Positions 1-9,046 of a stretch of DNA of 64,000 nt are shown one piece after another. This DNA is from JAJPJE01 sp963848375. Lineage in GTDB: Bacteria; Acidobacteriota; Terriglobia; Terriglobales; Acidobacteriaceae. The position numbers were made by a program, and so were the translations under genes. Numbering within the stretch: position 1 is the stretch's first letter; each line of letters opens with the position of its first letter. The stretch covers positions 62,001 through 126,000 of the forward strand of contig CAWKDK010000005.1 in assembly GCA_963848375.1 (NCBI GenBank). Direction: 5' to 3'. Under the pieces are notes generated by a model, which made no database searches, was not told the origin of the DNA, and was given only the letters and a program-made list of their open reading frames with translations.

Positions 1-2
1 AG

Positions 3-968
3 CATGAAGCCGCGGCGGAAGCGAGTGGTCTGCACGACATGCGCTACCTGGTATTGGAGCATCGCGAAATCAACAATCAGCCCGATAATCGCGCGGTGCT
101 GGAATTTGCTAATGAACGGCGCGGCATTGCGTCGTGGCTGGCGGCGCCGGCTCCCATGCGTTCACTGGAGTATGTCTCAGCGAATGCGGGAATGGTCGTG
201 TCGTTCATCTCCAAGAATCCCACGGCGATCTACGACGACGTCATCAACATGACGGGCGGCGATGCCTCAGCGCAGCAGCATCTGGCAGAAGCGGAGGCGG
301 AACTGAATCTGAAGATCCGCGATGACATTGCCGCGACGTTAGGCGGCGATATCACCATCGCGCTCGATGGTCCGGTGCTGCCAACTCCCTCATGGAAGGT
401 AGTGGCAGAGGTCTACGATGCACCGCGGCTGCAGAATTCGTTGCAGCAGTTGGTCAATGTGATCAATCGCCACGCCGCGGAACACGGCCATTCTGGCGTG
501 AAACTGGACCAGGAAACGGTCAGCGGCCGCACCTTCTACCGGGTGCAGTCCCTCGAGGCAACTTTCAATCAGGAGACGGATTACACATTCGCTGACGGCT
601 TCATCATCATGGCGCCGTCGCGGGCCTTGGTGATTCAGGCATTGCAGACGCACGCCAACGGCGACACGCTGGCGCGTTCGACAACGTTCCGGTCGCTGCT
701 GCCGAAAGACGAGCACGCGAACTTCTCCGGATTGATGTATCAGAACCTAAGCCCGATTCTGCAACCGCTGTCGGCGCAACTGAACAACCAGCAGGTACAG
801 TTGTTGCAGCAACTGGCGGCAGGTTCGAAGCCGAGTGTGATCTGCGCTTACGGCGATCAGGATCGCATCGAAGTGGCAAGCAACAGCCGCTTCCCGGGGC
901 TGGACTTCAATAGCCTTGCGCTCTTCCAATTGATGGGAGCGATGGGAAGAAACGGAACTACTCACTAA
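3..968 (+). CDS. Hypothetical protein, 5' end outside the window
   Basis: The reading frame is open to the left edge, so the N-terminus is missing; the first internal ATG is at 39 but the frame continues upstream of it. About 320 residues are visible. The protein is soluble-looking, rich in Gln and Asn, and has no recognisable catalytic motif. It alternates beta-rich and helical stretches. The stop lies 23 bp before the first ABC ATPase gene on the same strand, so it may share an operon with the exporter genes. I do not recognise the family; similarity to large exported proteins of Acidobacteria that precede ABC modules is only a guess. Confidence 0.7.
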   Translation, partial: HEAAAEASGLHDMRYLVLEHREINNQPDNRAVLEFANERRGIASWLAAPAPMRSLEYVSANAGMVVSFISKNPTAIYDDVINMTGGDASAQQHLAEAEAELNLKIRDDIAATLGGDITIALDGPVLPTPSWKVVAEVYDAPRLQNSLQQLVNVINRHAAEHGHSGVKLDQETVSGRTFYRVQSLEATFNQETDYTFADGFIIMAPSRALVIQALQTHANGDTLARSTTFRSLLPKDEHANFSGLMYQNLSPILQPLSAQLNNQQVQLLQQLAAGSKPSVICAYGDQDRIEVASNSRFPGLDFNSLALFQLMGAMGRNGTTH

Positions 969-991
969 CCGCAAACGTACAGATAGGACAG

Positions 992-1930
992 ATGACAGCA
1001 ACGATCGAACTCGACGATCTGCACGTTCAACTCGGCGGCAGAACCATTCTCGACGGACTAAGTGGCGCGCTCAATGGGCGCGCCATCGGTCTGCTGGGTC
1101 CGAACGGAGCGGGCAAGTCCACGCTGATCAACACACTGTTGGGATTTCATCCCCCTGCACGCGGAACGGCGCGCGTGCTTGGCATGGACATTCGTCGGGA
1201 TGCGCGCAAGTTACGAGCTCAGGTCGGATACATGCCGGAGAGCGATTCGTTCATCTCCGGGATGACCGGACTTCGTTTCGTCCGCTACATGGCAGAGATC
1301 TCCGGCCTTCCTGCAGAGCAGGCGATGGAGCGCGCGCACGAGGCGTTCTTCTACGTCGGACTCGGCGAAGTTCGCTATCGCAAGCTGGGTACGTATTCGC
1401 TCGGTATGAAGCAGTTGGCAAAACTGGCCCAGGCAATTGCGCACGGGCCGAAGATGCTGATCATGGACGAACCGACGAACGGTCTCGATCCGCCGGCGCG
1501 ACAGCGCATGATTCAACTGGTGCGCGAGATTCGTGATGCCAGCGACATGCGCCTCATCATTTCTTCTCACCTGCTGCGAGATGTTGAAGAGACCTGCGAG
1601 GAGGTTCTCATCCTTCGCAATGGTCGAGTGGCCGCATTGTGCAACCTGGAAGAAGAGCGTCGCGCAAACCGGAAGTTTCTCGAGATTGAAACGATCGGCG
1701 CGAACGGTGCGTTCAGTTCCGCGTTGCAGCAGCTCGGTTGCGAGTGCGCTGTGTTTACCAATGGCCGGATGAAAGTCGTGATGCCCGACAAGATTGAAAT
1801 TCGCGAGGTGTACCGCATCGCTGAACAACAGGGAATCCAGATCCGCAAAATGAATCATCGGCGTGACTCGCTGGAAGACATCTTCCTGAACGCGATGGAG
1901 CAGACTGGAGCGGCCCATGGCGGTCTATAA
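992..1930 (+). CDS. ABC transporter ATP-binding protein (first module)
   Basis: ATPase subunit of an ABC-2 type exporter, 312 residues. The Walker A motif GPNGAGKS is at about residues 36-43, a degenerate signature YSLGMKQ at 135-141, Walker B LIMDE at 156-160 and the H-loop ISSH just after residue 190. The C-terminal 100 residues after the nucleotide-binding domain are typical of CcmA-like exporters. It overlaps the next permease gene by 14 bp, implying translational coupling and a shared complex. The substrate cannot be read from the sequence. The degenerate signature (S-L-G-M instead of S-G-G) is seen in many ABC-2 ATPases. Confidence 0.93.
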   Translation: MTATIELDDLHVQLGGRTILDGLSGALNGRAIGLLGPNGAGKSTLINTLLGFHPPARGTARVLGMDIRRDARKLRAQVGYMPESDSFISGMTGLRFVRYMAEISGLPAEQAMERAHEAFFYVGLGEVRYRKLGTYSLGMKQLAKLAQAIAHGPKMLIMDEPTNGLDPPARQRMIQLVREIRDASDMRLIISSHLLRDVEETCEEVLILRNGRVAALCNLEEERRANRKFLEIETIGANGAFSSALQQLGCECAVFTNGRMKVVMPDKIEIREVYRIAEQQGIQIRKMNHRRDSLEDIFLNAMEQTGAAHGGL

Positions 1931-2801
1931 ACGAGCATATCGCGCGTACAACGGACCCATCACCGCCGAGCGCTGGCGATTCCTGGTGCTGACGCGCTAC
2001 TCGCTCTCGCAGCTGTTCTCGTCGCGAGCATTCTCGTGGTTCATGATGATCACCCTGCTGCCGGTCCTCATCTCGGGCGCGTTCATCTACGTGAGCAATA
2101 ACGCGGCCGTGCAAGCCGTATTGCGCATGGGGACGCAGCCGATCTTGAACGTCGATGGCAGCTTCTTCGCGAAGGTTCTGCTCGGGCAGGCTTGGATGGG
2201 CTTGTTCCTCACCTGCTGGGCTGGACCGCTGCTGGTCGCGAGCGATCTCTCCAACGGTTCTCTTCCGCTCTATTTGAGCCGGCCGCTGAACCGCGCTGAG
2301 TACGTTGCCGGGAAGGCTGCGGTGCTCGTCGGCATTCTCTCTTGCGTAACCTGGATTCCTGGTCTGTTGCTCTTCGCGCTGCAGTCGAGTCTGGGCAGTG
2401 GCGGATGGGCATGGGCGCACAAGTCATTTGTTCCGACGATTATTCTGGTGAGTTTCCTCTGGATCGCAGTGCTCACGCTGATCTCGCTTGCGACCTCCGC
2501 GTGGGTGAAGTGGCGTATCGTCGCCACGGCTGTGACCTTCGGACTCTTCGTGCTTCCGCCCGGATTCGGCGAAGCGATCAACGGCGTACTACGAACCTAC
2601 TGGGGACGAGTTCTCAATCTTCCGTACCTGCTGGAAGTGATTCTGACGAACATGCTCGGCGCGCCGATGCAATCGCAAAGTCCGTTCACGAGCGAGAAGG
2701 TTCCGCAAGCTGCTGCTTGGGTCGTCCTGATTGGCGTCTGCATGGCATCACTGCTGTTGTTGAACAAGCGCCTGCGTGCGCGCGAGGTGGTGCGCGGATG
2801 A
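1917..2801 (+). CDS. ABC-2 type permease (first module)
   Basis: Integral membrane partner of the preceding ATPase, 294 residues with about six hydrophobic segments: one near residue 40, then several between 90 and 260. It has no periplasmic binding protein features, so an exporter is likely. The start overlaps the upstream ATPase gene by 14 bp and the stop overlaps the next ATPase gene by an ATGA junction. Hydrophobic segments and context are seen; the family assignment (ABC-2 permease) is inference from topology and position. Confidence 0.88.
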   Translation: MAVYKRAYRAYNGPITAERWRFLVLTRYSLSQLFSSRAFSWFMMITLLPVLISGAFIYVSNNAAVQAVLRMGTQPILNVDGSFFAKVLLGQAWMGLFLTCWAGPLLVASDLSNGSLPLYLSRPLNRAEYVAGKAAVLVGILSCVTWIPGLLLFALQSSLGSGGWAWAHKSFVPTIILVSFLWIAVLTLISLATSAWVKWRIVATAVTFGLFVLPPGFGEAINGVLRTYWGRVLNLPYLLEVILTNMLGAPMQSQSPFTSEKVPQAAAWVVLIGVCMASLLLLNKRLRAREVVRG

Positions 2802-3748
2802 ACACCACAGACAACAGGATCGTCTTCGAGAACGTATCGAAGTTCTACGGCGAAGTGCTGGGCGTGAATCGCGTGAACCTGGTGCTTGATCCGGGAATCA
2901 CCAGCCTTGTCGGTCCGAATGGTTCGGGGAAAACGACGCTGATGAACCTGATGACCGGATTAATCCGGCCGTCTCGCGGCAGTATCAGCGTGCTTGGCAT
3001 GAAGGTGGATGATCCGGAACATCTCTTCCGAGCGGTTGGTTATTGCACGCAGTTCGATTCCTTCCCGCGCGGCGTTACGGGTTACGAATTCATCTACTGG
3101 CCATTGCGCCTGCACGGTCTCGATCACACGCGCGCTGATCAGATGACCAAAGAAGCTATCGATCGCGTCGGCATGATGACCGCCGCCGGTCGCAAAGTCG
3201 CGGGCTACAGCAAAGGCATGCGCCAGCGGATTCGGCTAGCACAGGCGATAAGCCATCATCCTACTGTGGTCGTGCTGGACGAGCCGCTCAACGGTCTTGA
3301 TCCGATGGCGCGCGCGGAAACGATCGCGTTGTTCGAGGCTCTGGGCCAGCACGGCATGCACGTGATCATCTCCAGCCACATTCTTGAGGAAGTCGATCGC
3401 ATCTCGGATCGGGTCGTCCTGATGAGCAATGGCTACGTCGTCGCGGAAGGCCAGATTCACGACGTCCGGCGCGAAGTGAAGGATCATCCCATGCAGATCC
3501 TCGTGCGCTGCTCGAATCCGTCGAAGCTGGCTTCGCAGGTCTTCGCGCTGGATCACGTTGTTGAGGCCAAGATCAATGTCGATGGACACGGCTTGCTGGT
3601 GCGCACACGCGATGCTGAGCAGTTTTATCTACTGCTGAACCGCGTTGCCGCGCAAGGTGTAGTCGACGTCGAGGCTGTCGCGCCCGCCGATGACGATGTG
3701 AATTCCATTTACCAGTATCTGATCGGTTCCGACGGGAGCAACTCATGA
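2798..3748 (+). CDS. ABC transporter ATP-binding protein (second module)
   Basis: Second ATPase of the tandem exporter cluster, 316 residues. The frame is open upstream to 2342, but the ATG at 2798, which overlaps the stop of the previous gene (ATGA), is the natural start and places Walker A (GPNGSGKT) at residues 39-46. The signature is YSKGMRQ at about 137-143 and Walker B VVVLDE at 157-162, followed by an ISSH switch. The ATGA overlap at the 3' end couples it to the next permease. It diverges clearly from the first ATPase, so the two modules are not a recent duplication. Confidence 0.94.
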   Translation: MNTTDNRIVFENVSKFYGEVLGVNRVNLVLDPGITSLVGPNGSGKTTLMNLMTGLIRPSRGSISVLGMKVDDPEHLFRAVGYCTQFDSFPRGVTGYEFIYWPLRLHGLDHTRADQMTKEAIDRVGMMTAAGRKVAGYSKGMRQRIRLAQAISHHPTVVVLDEPLNGLDPMARAETIALFEALGQHGMHVIISSHILEEVDRISDRVVLMSNGYVVAEGQIHDVRREVKDHPMQILVRCSNPSKLASQVFALDHVVEAKINVDGHGLLVRTRDAEQFYLLLNRVAAQGVVDVEAVAPADDDVNSIYQYLIGSDGSNS

Positions 3749-4612
3749 GCGCCGTAGCGAATACACGAACATGGATTGTCGAACAGCCGTGGCGCACTTG
3801 GACCAATCAGGCGCTGACGATCGCGCGCATCGATTTGCGGCGAGGCCTCTTTTCACGGCGCGCGTGGTGGGTCTACCTGATGGCGTTCGCACCCGTCGCG
3901 CTGATCGCAGCTCATTGGATTGTCGACTCGGCGCAGCGTTCCGGCGGCTATCTCGAAGAGGACACGAGAGTTCTCGCCGGCATCTTCCAGATCTATTACA
4001 TGCGGCTTGGAATCTTCTTCGCCTGCATGGGCATTTTCACCTGGCTCTTCCGCGGAGAGGTCGCGGAGAAGAGTTTGCACTACCAGTTCCTCGTTCCTGT
4101 GCGCAGGGAAGTGCTCGTACTGGGCAAATTCCTGTCGGGCGCATTCACCGCTTTCGTGCTGTTCGAGACTGCTGTCTTCAGTAGCTTCATATTGATGTAC
4201 ATGCATTTCGGTCCGCTGGGTTCGGCCTTCATTTTCGATGGTCCGGGAATGCGGCATCTGTGGATGTATCTGCTCGTCACAGCGCTCGCCTGTGTTGGAT
4301 ACGGTTCGGTATTTCTTGCGCTCAGCCTTGTGTTCCGCAATCCGATTATTCCGGGACTGCTGGTGATGGCGTGGGAAGCGATCAATCCAATCATGCCCGC
4401 GATTCTGCAGAAGCTGAGCGTAGCTTTCTATTTGCGGAATCTGTGTCCCGTGCAGTTGCCGGCAGAAGGACTTCTGGCACTATTTACCGTGGTCGCGACT
4501 CCGGTTCCGGCGGTGGTTGCGGTGTTTGGATCTGCTTTGTGTGACAGCAGCGGTAATCGTCTTTGCCTGCTTGCGGATACGCACGTTCGAGATCACCTAC
4601 AGTACCGACTAG
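3745..4612 (+). CDS. ABC-2 type permease (second module), frameshifted near the 3' end
   Basis: Membrane partner of the second ATPase. The frame starting at 3745 encodes several hydrophobic segments up to about 4528. There the hydrophobic pattern jumps to the +1 frame, which continues with a final membrane segment and a basic-polar tail and stops at 4612. One extra base around 4528-4532 (GGATCTG context) explains this; removing it gives a protein of about 289 residues. Without correction the original frame runs on to 5193 and fuses to the next secreted protein, which is clearly artificial because that gene has its own ribosome binding site. It belongs to the ATPase-permease pair as shown by the ATGA overlap. 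Confidence 0.85.
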
Positions 4613-4719
4613 ATTCGCCGTGCATTAAATTTCTTCTTCCAATATGGAACCAAGGTGGTTGGATCCTTCGTATATCATTCGAGGGATTCAATCGCATTGA
4701 CGTTGTTCGGAGGGAAGCT

Positions 4720-5193
4720 ATGCGAACTGCCATTATCTGTGCGTTGCTTTCGGGGATGTCCATCTTCGCTTTAGGACAAAAGAACACAGTCACTCCGCCG
4801 TCTGGAGCGAAATCACTGGTGATCACCTTCAAGGATGGACACCAGCAGACATTCTCAGCAGCCGACGTTGCCCGCGTCGATTTCTCGACGGCAAGTGCGC
4901 CTGATCAATATCCCGGTCGCTTCCGCGGCAAGTGGAAGGTCGGAACTGGCGCGGGCGACGCCACCTTTTACATCACACTCGACAATCATGGAAATGCTAC
5001 AAAGTCCTTTGGTGCGAGCCACGGAACCTGGACCGTAGTTGGCGAGGAAGCCCGCATCACCTGGGACGATGGCTGGCACGATGCGATCCGCAGAGTTGGA
5101 AAGAAATATGAGAAGGTCGCATATGAGCCCGGCAAGTCGTTTTCGGATTCTCCTTCCAACGTGACGGAAGCCGTAAACACTTCGCCGAATTAA
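4720..5193 (+). CDS. Secreted hypothetical protein
   Basis: 157 residues starting at an ATG preceded by a good GGAGG-type ribosome binding site at 4709-4714. The N-terminus is a signal peptide: a basic residue, a hydrophobic core to about residue 18, then a mature part. The mature protein is beta-rich with Gly, Thr and Trp, resembling small lipocalin-like or DUF-type exported proteins. It is in the same frame as the frameshifted upstream permease only by accident. No catalytic motif is visible and no function is assigned. Confidence 0.75.
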   Translation: MRTAIICALLSGMSIFALGQKNTVTPPSGAKSLVITFKDGHQQTFSAADVARVDFSTASAPDQYPGRFRGKWKVGTGAGDATFYITLDNHGNATKSFGASHGTWTVVGEEARITWDDGWHDAIRRVGKKYEKVAYEPGKSFSDSPSNVTEAVNTSPN

Positions 5194-5307
5194 CCACTTA
5201 TCTGAATTTCTTTTGATCGGTGGTAAAAAAGTCGTTAAATAAATCGTTTTATCTATGGACTTGCCTCCAGGAAGGCGGTAATTTATCGCAATCCACAGGA
5301 GGCTCCT

Positions 5308-5508
5308 TTGCAGGACCAAGTCACGTGCGTTGGCTACACATGTCCCGTCTGCAAACGGCGAGTCACCGTCTTGTGCTCCTCGGCTCCGCCGAACAGAGGA
5401 CCGTTTCAGTATTTCGAGTCTGAATGTGAATGCGGCTTCGCACTTCGTATTCCGCTCGACCAGATCCAACAGCTCGATACGTGGAAAGAAGCTGGAAGAC
5501 CGGTTTAA
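5308..5508 (+). CDS. Small zinc-ribbon-like protein
   Basis: 66 residues from a TTG start, supported by an AGGAGG ribosome binding site at 5297-5302. Two paired cysteine motifs, CPVC near residue 12 and CECG near residue 41, suggest a zinc ribbon. The stop is at 5506-5508. There is no neighbour in the same operon; the next gene is on the opposite strand. Role unknown. Confidence 0.65.
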   Translation: MQDQVTCVGYTCPVCKRRVTVLCSSAPPNRGPFQYFESECECGFALRIPLDQIQQLDTWKEAGRPV

Positions 5509-5568
5509 CTTTTTTCTCAGCTTGATTTCGTCTGTGTCACTGTGCAGAGCTACTCAGTTAATTCCTGT

Positions 5569-6834
5569 TCATTCCAGGTTCCTTCCTTTAGTTTCCGGCA
5601 ACTGGGTAGAGAGCAAGCCTGACAGCAGGAAGCCCAGAGCGCATAGGTAAAAAGCGGAGTCGAGCCCACGAATCTGGCCGACGCGGCCGATCACGTAGGG
5701 CGAGAGTGCGCTCAAGGTGCGCGCACCGTTGTAGGTAAAGCCAAGACCCCGGGCGCGGATATGAGTGGGGAAGATTTCGCTTCCAACAATTCCTGAACCG
5801 GAGAAGAAGCCGGTGCCAAAGAACGCGACTGCGGCGCCCAGAATCAACAGTGCAAAAGGATTTCGCGCTCGGGCGTAAATTGGGACAATCGCCGCCGCGC
5901 ATAGCAGATACAGCAGAAACGCGCGTTTGCGGCCGAGGCGATCGGCGAACCAGCCAAAACTGAGATACCCCGGAAACATTCCGGCCAAATTCAAAAAAAC
6001 AAGCAGGCCAGTGGTATTCATGATGCTGAAGCCGCGTCCGCCTTGTGACACGGGCAGTGACAGGTAGGGCGGGATCCAGGTGAACAGCCCCCACCATGCG
6101 AAGAGTCCGAAGAAGTTCATGAGCAAAAGCGCGAGTGTGGAGCGCAGATAGTGCGCGGAAAACAGATCCCAAAAGGAGCTCTCAGTGTGCTGTGCCGGCG
6201 AGCCTCTCGTCTTCCATAGTTCTGGCTCAGGTACGTCTTTGCGAATCCAGAGCGTGACGAATGCAGGCAGAATTCCGACGAAGAAGACGGCGCGCCAGTT
6301 GAATCTGTGCAGGAGAATTCCACTGACCAGCGCCGCAGCCGCATAGCCGATTGCCCACGAGCTTTGGACAACCGACAGCGCCCGGGCGCGTAATTCGTTC
6401 GGCCATGTTTCCGCGACCAGCGTTGCGCCGGTATTCCACTCGCCGCCCATGCCGAGGCCGAGAAGAAAGCGGAAGCAGGCGAGCATCAGTAGGGAAGTAG
6501 AAAATCCCGACGCAAAAGAAAAGACCGAGTACGTCAGAATGCTGAACATCAGCGCACGTGCGCGTCCGACGCGATCGGCGATGAATCCGAAAAGCACGCC
6601 GCCAATGCCGGATGCGAGCAGCGTCAGCGTGTTCAGCAGTCCCGCCTGGGCTTTGGTAATCCCGAGGTCGCGCATGATGTAAGCGATGACCATCGCGTAC
6701 AGCATCACGTCGAAGGCATCGAGCATCCAGCCGAGCGCAGCCGCAAGCAGCGTGCGGCGCTGGACGGGCGTGACGCCGCGGAAGAGAGCAGGAGCCGGTG
6801 CACTGGGCATTGGCGCAGATTTTATCAGTGGCAT
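5569..6834 (-). CDS. MFS transporter, sugar/aromatic-acid symporter type
   Basis: 421 residues with twelve predicted membrane segments. The loop-2/3 motif (GFIADRVGRARAL) and its repeat in the second half (GWFADRLGRKRAF) are classic for the major facilitator superfamily. The sequence LDAFD in helix 1 and the PNELRARA loop resemble the AAHS (aromatic acid/H+ symporter) and SV2-like group. The substrate is not predictable; sialic acid, aromatic acids or sugars are all possible. Its start faces the He_PIG gene divergently, about 30 bp away. Confidence 0.9.
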   Translation of the reverse strand: MPLIKSAPMPSAPAPALFRGVTPVQRRTLLAAALGWMLDAFDVMLYAMVIAYIMRDLGITKAQAGLLNTLTLLASGIGGVLFGFIADRVGRARALMFSILTYSVFSFASGFSTSLLMLACFRFLLGLGMGGEWNTGATLVAETWPNELRARALSVVQSSWAIGYAAAALVSGILLHRFNWRAVFFVGILPAFVTLWIRKDVPEPELWKTRGSPAQHTESSFWDLFSAHYLRSTLALLLMNFFGLFAWWGLFTWIPPYLSLPVSQGGRGFSIMNTTGLLVFLNLAGMFPGYLSFGWFADRLGRKRAFLLYLLCAAAIVPIYARARNPFALLILGAAVAFFGTGFFSGSGIVGSEIFPTHIRARGLGFTYNGARTLSALSPYVIGRVGQIRGLDSAFYLCALGFLLSGLLSTQLPETKGRNLE

Positions 6835-6860
6835 TGCAAGTTCCTCTCCTTCCTGCCTTC

Positions 6861-6866
6861 TATAAT
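6861..6866 (+). promoter_or_regulatory. Probable -10 box for the He_PIG protein gene
   Basis: A perfect TATAAT lies directly before the candidate GTG starts at 6867 and 6873. Transcription would begin at about 6873, so the mRNA may be leaderless with the GTG at 6873 as first codon. A matching -35 box is weak. Confidence 0.5.
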
Positions 6867-7565
6867 GTGCGCGTGCTTCGATCTAAAACACCGGTGTTGC
6901 TGCTCTTACTGTTCGTAGTTGTCTTTGCACGCCCACAGGCCGCCGGACAACAGTTCGCGATCACGACGACCGGGCTTCCCAACGGAGTGGTTGGAGATAC
7001 TTACAAGATCGAACTGCAATCCAGCAACGGTCTGGCTCCCATCACCTGGCTGGTCGCAGACGGGCAGCTTCCCCCAGGACTGAGGCTGGACTCCAAGACT
7101 GGCGATATCTCCGGTACACCAACCCAGATCGGCACCTATGTATTTACGGTGCACGCCAGCGATCAGAGCAATTCGAGCGTCAGTCGCCGTTACGTAGTCA
7201 ACATCGGAACGCGCACTCTAAACATCATCTGGAAGGACTATCCGACGGTTGCGAGCACGGCCATCAATGGCGGAGTTGAGGTGTCGAATCCGAGTAACGA
7301 TACGTACGACCTCACCGTGATCATCGTGGCGGTCGACGAGCACCAGAAGGCATGGGCCCTCGGCTATCAGCATTTCAGTTTTCCCGCGGGAGCGCGCCAA
7401 CAAATCCCGTTCGGGTCGACCGTCCCTGACGGCAGTTACGTAGTCCATGCCGATGCTGTGGGCGAGATTGCCGCGAAGGACGTAATTCGAAGAGCGCGAA
7501 TCAATACGCCGCAGCCGTTAAGCGTACGCAGCGTCTCCTCGGAGCAGATTGGGTCGGTTCGGTAA
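6867..7565 (+). CDS. Exported protein with a putative Ig (He_PIG) domain
   Basis: About 232 residues from GTG 6867 (230 if GTG 6873 is used). An upstream in-frame start at 6798 would overlap the divergent MFS gene and precede the -10 box, so it is less likely. A signal peptide (hydrophobic Leu/Val core, cleavage after about residue 26) is followed by a He_PIG domain recognisable by the P-P-G-L and G-x-I-S-G-T-P signatures at about 55-110. A second, unrecognised beta-rich domain follows. He_PIG domains usually mediate adhesion or surface scaffolding; the protein is probably periplasmic or extracellular. Confidence 0.8.
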   Translation: MRVLRSKTPVLLLLLFVVVFARPQAAGQQFAITTTGLPNGVVGDTYKIELQSSNGLAPITWLVADGQLPPGLRLDSKTGDISGTPTQIGTYVFTVHASDQSNSSVSRRYVVNIGTRTLNIIWKDYPTVASTAINGGVEVSNPSNDTYDLTVIIVAVDEHQKAWALGYQHFSFPAGARQQIPFGSTVPDGSYVVHADAVGEIAAKDVIRRARINTPQPLSVRSVSSEQIGSVR

Positions 7566-7618
7566 TCGAAAGAGCAGTTCTGTCAGGTGTGCTCCTCCCG
7601 TCTGTACCCCACGCGGGA

Positions 7619-7888
7619 GTACCCCCTCCCCCTGGGTCCCGTTAAATAATGGCAATTCAGCGACTTGGCGCGAAGGTCCTGCCAGCTGCGGCAAAACAAA
7701 AGACTTACGGGTCAAAATATTGAAAGTAGAGCACTTATTTAGTTTGTCAGTTTCTTTAGTTTTCAGCTCCACTTCTATTGTGACAAATCAAGAGGGACCT
7801 ACTAGACACTTTCGCGGAATTTATTTCTCGCCGCGAATCAGAGACTTGGGAACGGTTTGTGGAATTCGAGCTATTGACAAGATTTGTG
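7619..7888. repeat. Dispersed repeat, copy A (shared with 40099-40356)
   Basis: This gene-free stretch aligns along most of its length with 40099-40356. Exactly shared blocks include GTACCCCCTCCCCCT, CTTGGCGCGAAGGT, GGTCAAAATATTGAAAG and ACTTCTATTGTGACAAAT, in the same order, ending with TTGACAAGA and an AT-rich tail. At the second locus the same sequence is the upstream region of a small Cys/His-rich gene. Here no such gene is present, so this is a solo copy or remnant. Both copies are followed on the + strand by short GC-rich repeats. Confidence 0.85.
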
Positions 7889-7896
7889 GAGGAGGT

Positions 7897-8052
7897 AGGG
7901 ATGCCTCGCTGCGCTCGGCATGACAGATCCTCGCTGGCGCTCGGATAGGAACTGATTGGTCCACATCACTACGTTTGCACTGGATGCAAAAGCGATGGTG
8001 CAAGACAACGACTGCAGATCCCTCGCGGACGGCGTCCGCTCGTGATGACAAG
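7897..8052. repeat. Short dispersed repeats between He_PIG gene and ribF
   Basis: Two related elements are visible: one around 7897-7945 containing GCCTCGCTGCGCTCGGCATG and a second at 8011-8052 with GCAGATCCCTCGCGG followed by CTCGTGATGACA. The second type recurs at 17721, 40386, 40557, 42178, 42331 and 61192 in this window. Each carries an imperfect inverted GC-rich core. No gene is seen between 7566 and 8085. Confidence 0.8.
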
Positions 8053-8085
8053 AATTGAAGCGTGCGATGCGCGGGACAGCAGTCT

Positions 8086-9039
8086 TCAGCTTGCTGGTGA
8101 CTGGAGTTTTAGAAGCTGGAAGTAGCGTCGGGCGCGGTGCACATCGCGTGCAATCTGTTCGCGCAGTTCTTCGACCGAGGGGAACTTCATCTCCGGGCGC
8201 AGATGCTTCAGGAACGACAGCTCGACGGGAGTTTCGGCGGTCAACTCGATCGGATGGAAATTCAGCAAATGGCTCTCGATGGCGAAGGAGTCCGGACCGA
8301 AGGTGGGCCGCACGCCGACGTTGGTGACGGAGTCGAAGCACTCTTCGCCAATCTTTGATCGGGTGATGTACACGCCGTTCTGGGGTATGAGTTCGTCGTA
8401 GCGACTGAGATTGATCGTCGGAACCGTGTACTTGTGTCCGTAGCCGCGGCCACGGCCAGGCGTGGAGTGAATCGAAAACACGCGCCCGATGAGATGACGA
8501 ACACGGCTCACTTCTCCTGATTGGATGAGCTTGCGAATCTGGCTGCTGGAGACGGCAGCGCCGCGAACCTTCATCTCTGGGTAGACCTTGACCGCGAATC
8601 CGTAGCGGGGCGCCAGTTCCTCAAGAAGCTGAACGTTCCCCTTCGCTTTGTGACCGAAGTGAAAGTTGAAGCCTTCGTGAATTTCCTTTGCGTGCAGTTT
8701 TCCGACGAGAATCTGTTCGACGAAGTGGTGCGCGCTCATGACCGATAGATCGCGCGTGAAGGGCAGGATGAGAGCGGCGTCGACGCCTGTGTCGGCGAGC
8801 AGACGGATGCGGCTCTCGCCCGGCGTGATCAGCTTGAGATCTTTGTCGGGATGAAGGATCCGCGCGGGATGCGGGTCGAAGGTGACGACCACGGCTTTGG
8901 AGCCAGTTTCGCGCGCGCGCTGGACCACTTGCTTGAGCACCGCCTGGTGCGCGAGGTGGACGCCATCGAAGTTGCCGACGCTTACGATCGAAGGGCCAAA
9001 ATCCGACGGTATTAGTTCGAGATCGCGATAGATGTTCAT
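8086..9039 (-). CDS. ribF: Bifunctional riboflavin kinase / FAD synthetase
   Basis: Converts riboflavin to FMN and FMN to FAD. 317 residues from the ATG at 9039; a TTG at 9057 is possible but would overlap the upstream gene. The N-terminal nucleotidyltransferase domain shows GNFDGVHLAHQ near residue 23. The C-terminal riboflavin kinase domain (about 180-310) contains the basic glycine-rich G-R-G-R-G-Y-G stretch followed by the PTINL signature. It is 7 bp downstream of the PhnP-like hydrolase stop, so it is probably co-transcribed with it and the DUF1844 gene. Length fits the family. Confidence 0.95.
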   Translation of the reverse strand: MNIYRDLELIPSDFGPSIVSVGNFDGVHLAHQAVLKQVVQRARETGSKAVVVTFDPHPARILHPDKDLKLITPGESRIRLLADTGVDAALILPFTRDLSVMSAHHFVEQILVGKLHAKEIHEGFNFHFGHKAKGNVQLLEELAPRYGFAVKVYPEMKVRGAAVSSSQIRKLIQSGEVSRVRHLIGRVFSIHSTPGRGRGYGHKYTVPTINLSRYDELIPQNGVYITRSKIGEECFDSVTNVGVRPTFGPDSFAIESHLLNFHPIELTAETPVELSFLKHLRPEMKFPSVEELREQIARDVHRARRYFQLLKLQSPAS

Positions 9040-9046
9040 CGTGCGG

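Noticed and set aside
1211..1918. Long minus-strand frame opposite the first ABC ATPase
   Set aside because: The plus strand carries clear Walker motifs; the minus frame has no protein-like pattern.
3745..5193. A fused permease plus secreted-domain protein
   Set aside because: The join results from the frameshift near 4530; the secreted gene has its own start, ribosome binding site and signal peptide.
5194..5307. Possible riboswitch before the small zinc-ribbon gene
   Set aside because: No known aptamer pattern is seen; only a weak GCCTCCAGGAAGGC hairpin.
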